Under the pieces are notes generated by a model that saw only the letters and a program-made list of their open reading frames with translations, made no database searches and was not told where the DNA came from. From the NCBI GenBank assembly GCA_965658375.1, contig CBFHSD010000069.1:1-8456 (forward strand): a DNA stretch of 8,456 nt, in the 5' to 3' direction. This DNA comes from CBFHSD01 sp965658375. Its GTDB lineage: Bacteria > Bacteroidota > Bacteroidia > Flavobacteriales_G > Salibacteraceae. Below are positions 7,583 through 8,456 of this stretch, piece by piece. Each line of letters begins with the position of its first letter. Within the stretch, counting starts at the first letter, position 1. Both the position numbers and the translations under genes were made by a program.

Positions 7583-8456
7583 TTAGGTTTGAATCACCCC
7601 TACGTTATAGCGCTCTGTTATGGGTTGGTTATTCGCCATTTCAATTCCCATAGAAATCCATGTTCTGGTATCTAAAGGATTAATGATTGCATCTAACCAT
7701 AGGCGAGCTGCAGCATAGTATGGCGAGGTTTGCTCATCGTACCGCGCTTTGATGCTGTCAAACATCTCTTTCTCTTTTTCTGCGGTTATTTCTTCGCCTT
7801 TCGCCTTTAAGCTGGCAACTTCAATTTGAAGCAAAACTTTGGCAGCTTGAGATCCACCCATTACGGCTATCTCTGCGGTTGGCCAACCTACAATCAGTCT
7901 TGGATCATATGCTTTACCGCACATGGCGTAGTTTCCTGCACCGTATGAGTTACCCATAACAATTGTAAACTTAGGAACAACAGAGTTGCTCATGGCGTTT
8001 ACCAATTTGGCACCGTCTTTAATAATGCCACCGTGTTCGCTTCTAGAGCCTACCATAAATCCGGTTACATCTTGAAGAAATACCAACGGAATTTTCTTCT
8101 GGTTGCAGTTCATAACAAAACGAGCAGCTTTGTCGGCAGAGTCTGAATAGATCACACCCCCAAACTGCATTTCGCCTTTTTTACTTTTCACCAATTGGCG
8201 CTGATTGGCTACAATACCAACGGCCCATCCATCGATACGAGCATAGCCTACAACAATGCTCTGGCCATAGCCTTCTTTGTATTCGTCAAACTCAGAATCA
8301 TCTACCAAACGCTTTATGATTTCTCTCACCTCATAAGGCTTTGAGCGTTCTGATGGAAGAATGGATAATATCTCTTCTTGATTCTCTTTTGGGAGTAGGG
8401 ATTCAGACCTGTTGAAGCCGGCTTTTTCGCTTGCTCCAAGCTTGTCCATCATTCTT
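7583..8456 (-). CDS. Acyl-CoA carboxylase, carboxyltransferase (beta) subunit, N-terminus outside window
   Basis: This is the C-terminal half (about 291 residues) of a biotin-dependent acyl-CoA carboxylase beta subunit, which moves the carboxyl group from carboxybiotin to an acyl-CoA in the cytoplasm. The frame stays open to the edge, and the ATG codons at 8447-8452 are internal: the family is about 510-550 residues and the whole N-terminal crotonase-like domain is missing. Visible are the interdomain segment PYEVREIIKRLVD, the C-domain core GEMQFGGVIYSDSADKAARF, GFMVGSRSEHGGIIKDGAK, NSYGAGNYAMCGKAYDPR and AVMGGSQAAKVL, and the conserved C-terminus ISMGIEMANN and GVIQT. Numbered from the first ATG at 8452, the glycines of FGGV (98-99) and of GAG (171-173) sit where the family builds its oxyanion holes. 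Methylcrotonyl-, propionyl/methylmalonyl- and other acyl-CoA specificities cannot be separated here. The lipoprotein gene follows after 4 nt. Confidence 0.95.
   Translation of the reverse strand, partial: RMMDKLGASEKAGFNRSESLLPKENQEEILSILPSERSKPYEVREIIKRLVDDSEFDEYKEGYGQSIVVGYARIDGWAVGIVANQRQLVKSKKGEMQFGGVIYSDSADKAARFVMNCNQKKIPLVFLQDVTGFMVGSRSEHGGIIKDGAKLVNAMSNSVVPKFTIVMGNSYGAGNYAMCGKAYDPRLIVGWPTAEIAVMGGSQAAKVLLQIEVASLKAKGEEITAEKEKEMFDSIKARYDEQTSPYYAAARLWLDAIINPLDTRTWISMGIEMANNQPITERYNVGVIQT

Noticed and set aside
1084..8000. Plus-strand open frames (for example 1084-1284, 3409-3744, 3908-4183, 5943-6224, 6931-7311)
   Set aside because: They lie opposite strongly supported minus-strand genes and their translations show low-complexity, Cys/His/Ser-rich sequence with no family motif.
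1..8456. CRISPR array, tRNA, insertion sequence or attachment site
   Set aside because: No spaced direct repeats, cloverleaf-like sequence, transposase motif or terminal inverted repeats were seen.

Overview
The window looks like a piece of a Bacteroidota chromosome, probably a marine flavobacterium-type or Cryomorphaceae-like organism. This is inferred from the protein families present: a LruC-domain lipoprotein, a DUF3820 small protein, a Bacteroidota-style S8 peptidase with the EIPGNGIDDDNNGYIDD signature, and a membrane-anchored patatin. Start sites that are A-rich and lack Shine-Dalgarno sequences, and the moderately AT-rich composition, fit the same group. No RNA genes, mobile elements or CRISPR arrays were seen. 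All supported genes lie on the minus strand, so transcription runs from the right edge to the left.

Right part (8456 down to 2793): a compact gene run. It holds the C-terminal half of an acyl-CoA carboxylase carboxyltransferase subunit, a 216-residue lipoprotein of unknown function, a 764-residue multi-pass membrane protein with a patatin phospholipase domain, a 528-residue secreted subtilisin-like (S8) peptidase, and a 73-residue DUF3820 protein. Spacings are 4 nt, 5 nt, an 11-nt overlap and 37 nt. This suggests one transcript, with lipoprotein, patatin and peptidase as a possible envelope-located functional group placed behind a metabolic gene.

Middle (2645 down to 808): a LruC-domain surface lipoprotein gene that is clearly recognisable from signal peptide to C-terminus but is broken. 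It has a frameshift near 2520-2540, an in-frame TAG at 1795-1797, an in-frame TAA at 1156-1158, and possibly a further one-base lesion at the start codon. Apart from the frameshift the whole reading frame is preserved across both stops, so this is either a recent pseudogene or a poor consensus sequence. Its upstream region (2646-2792) is AT-rich and holds a small cluster of alternating half-sites (2663-2683). A good rho-independent terminator follows it (752-786).

Left (699 down to the edge): the start and catalytic core of a secreted M23 zinc peptidase, cut by the window boundary. The intact genes combine one central-metabolism enzyme with several envelope hydrolases (peptidoglycan or other peptide, lipid, protein). 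A joint role is an inference from gene order only.
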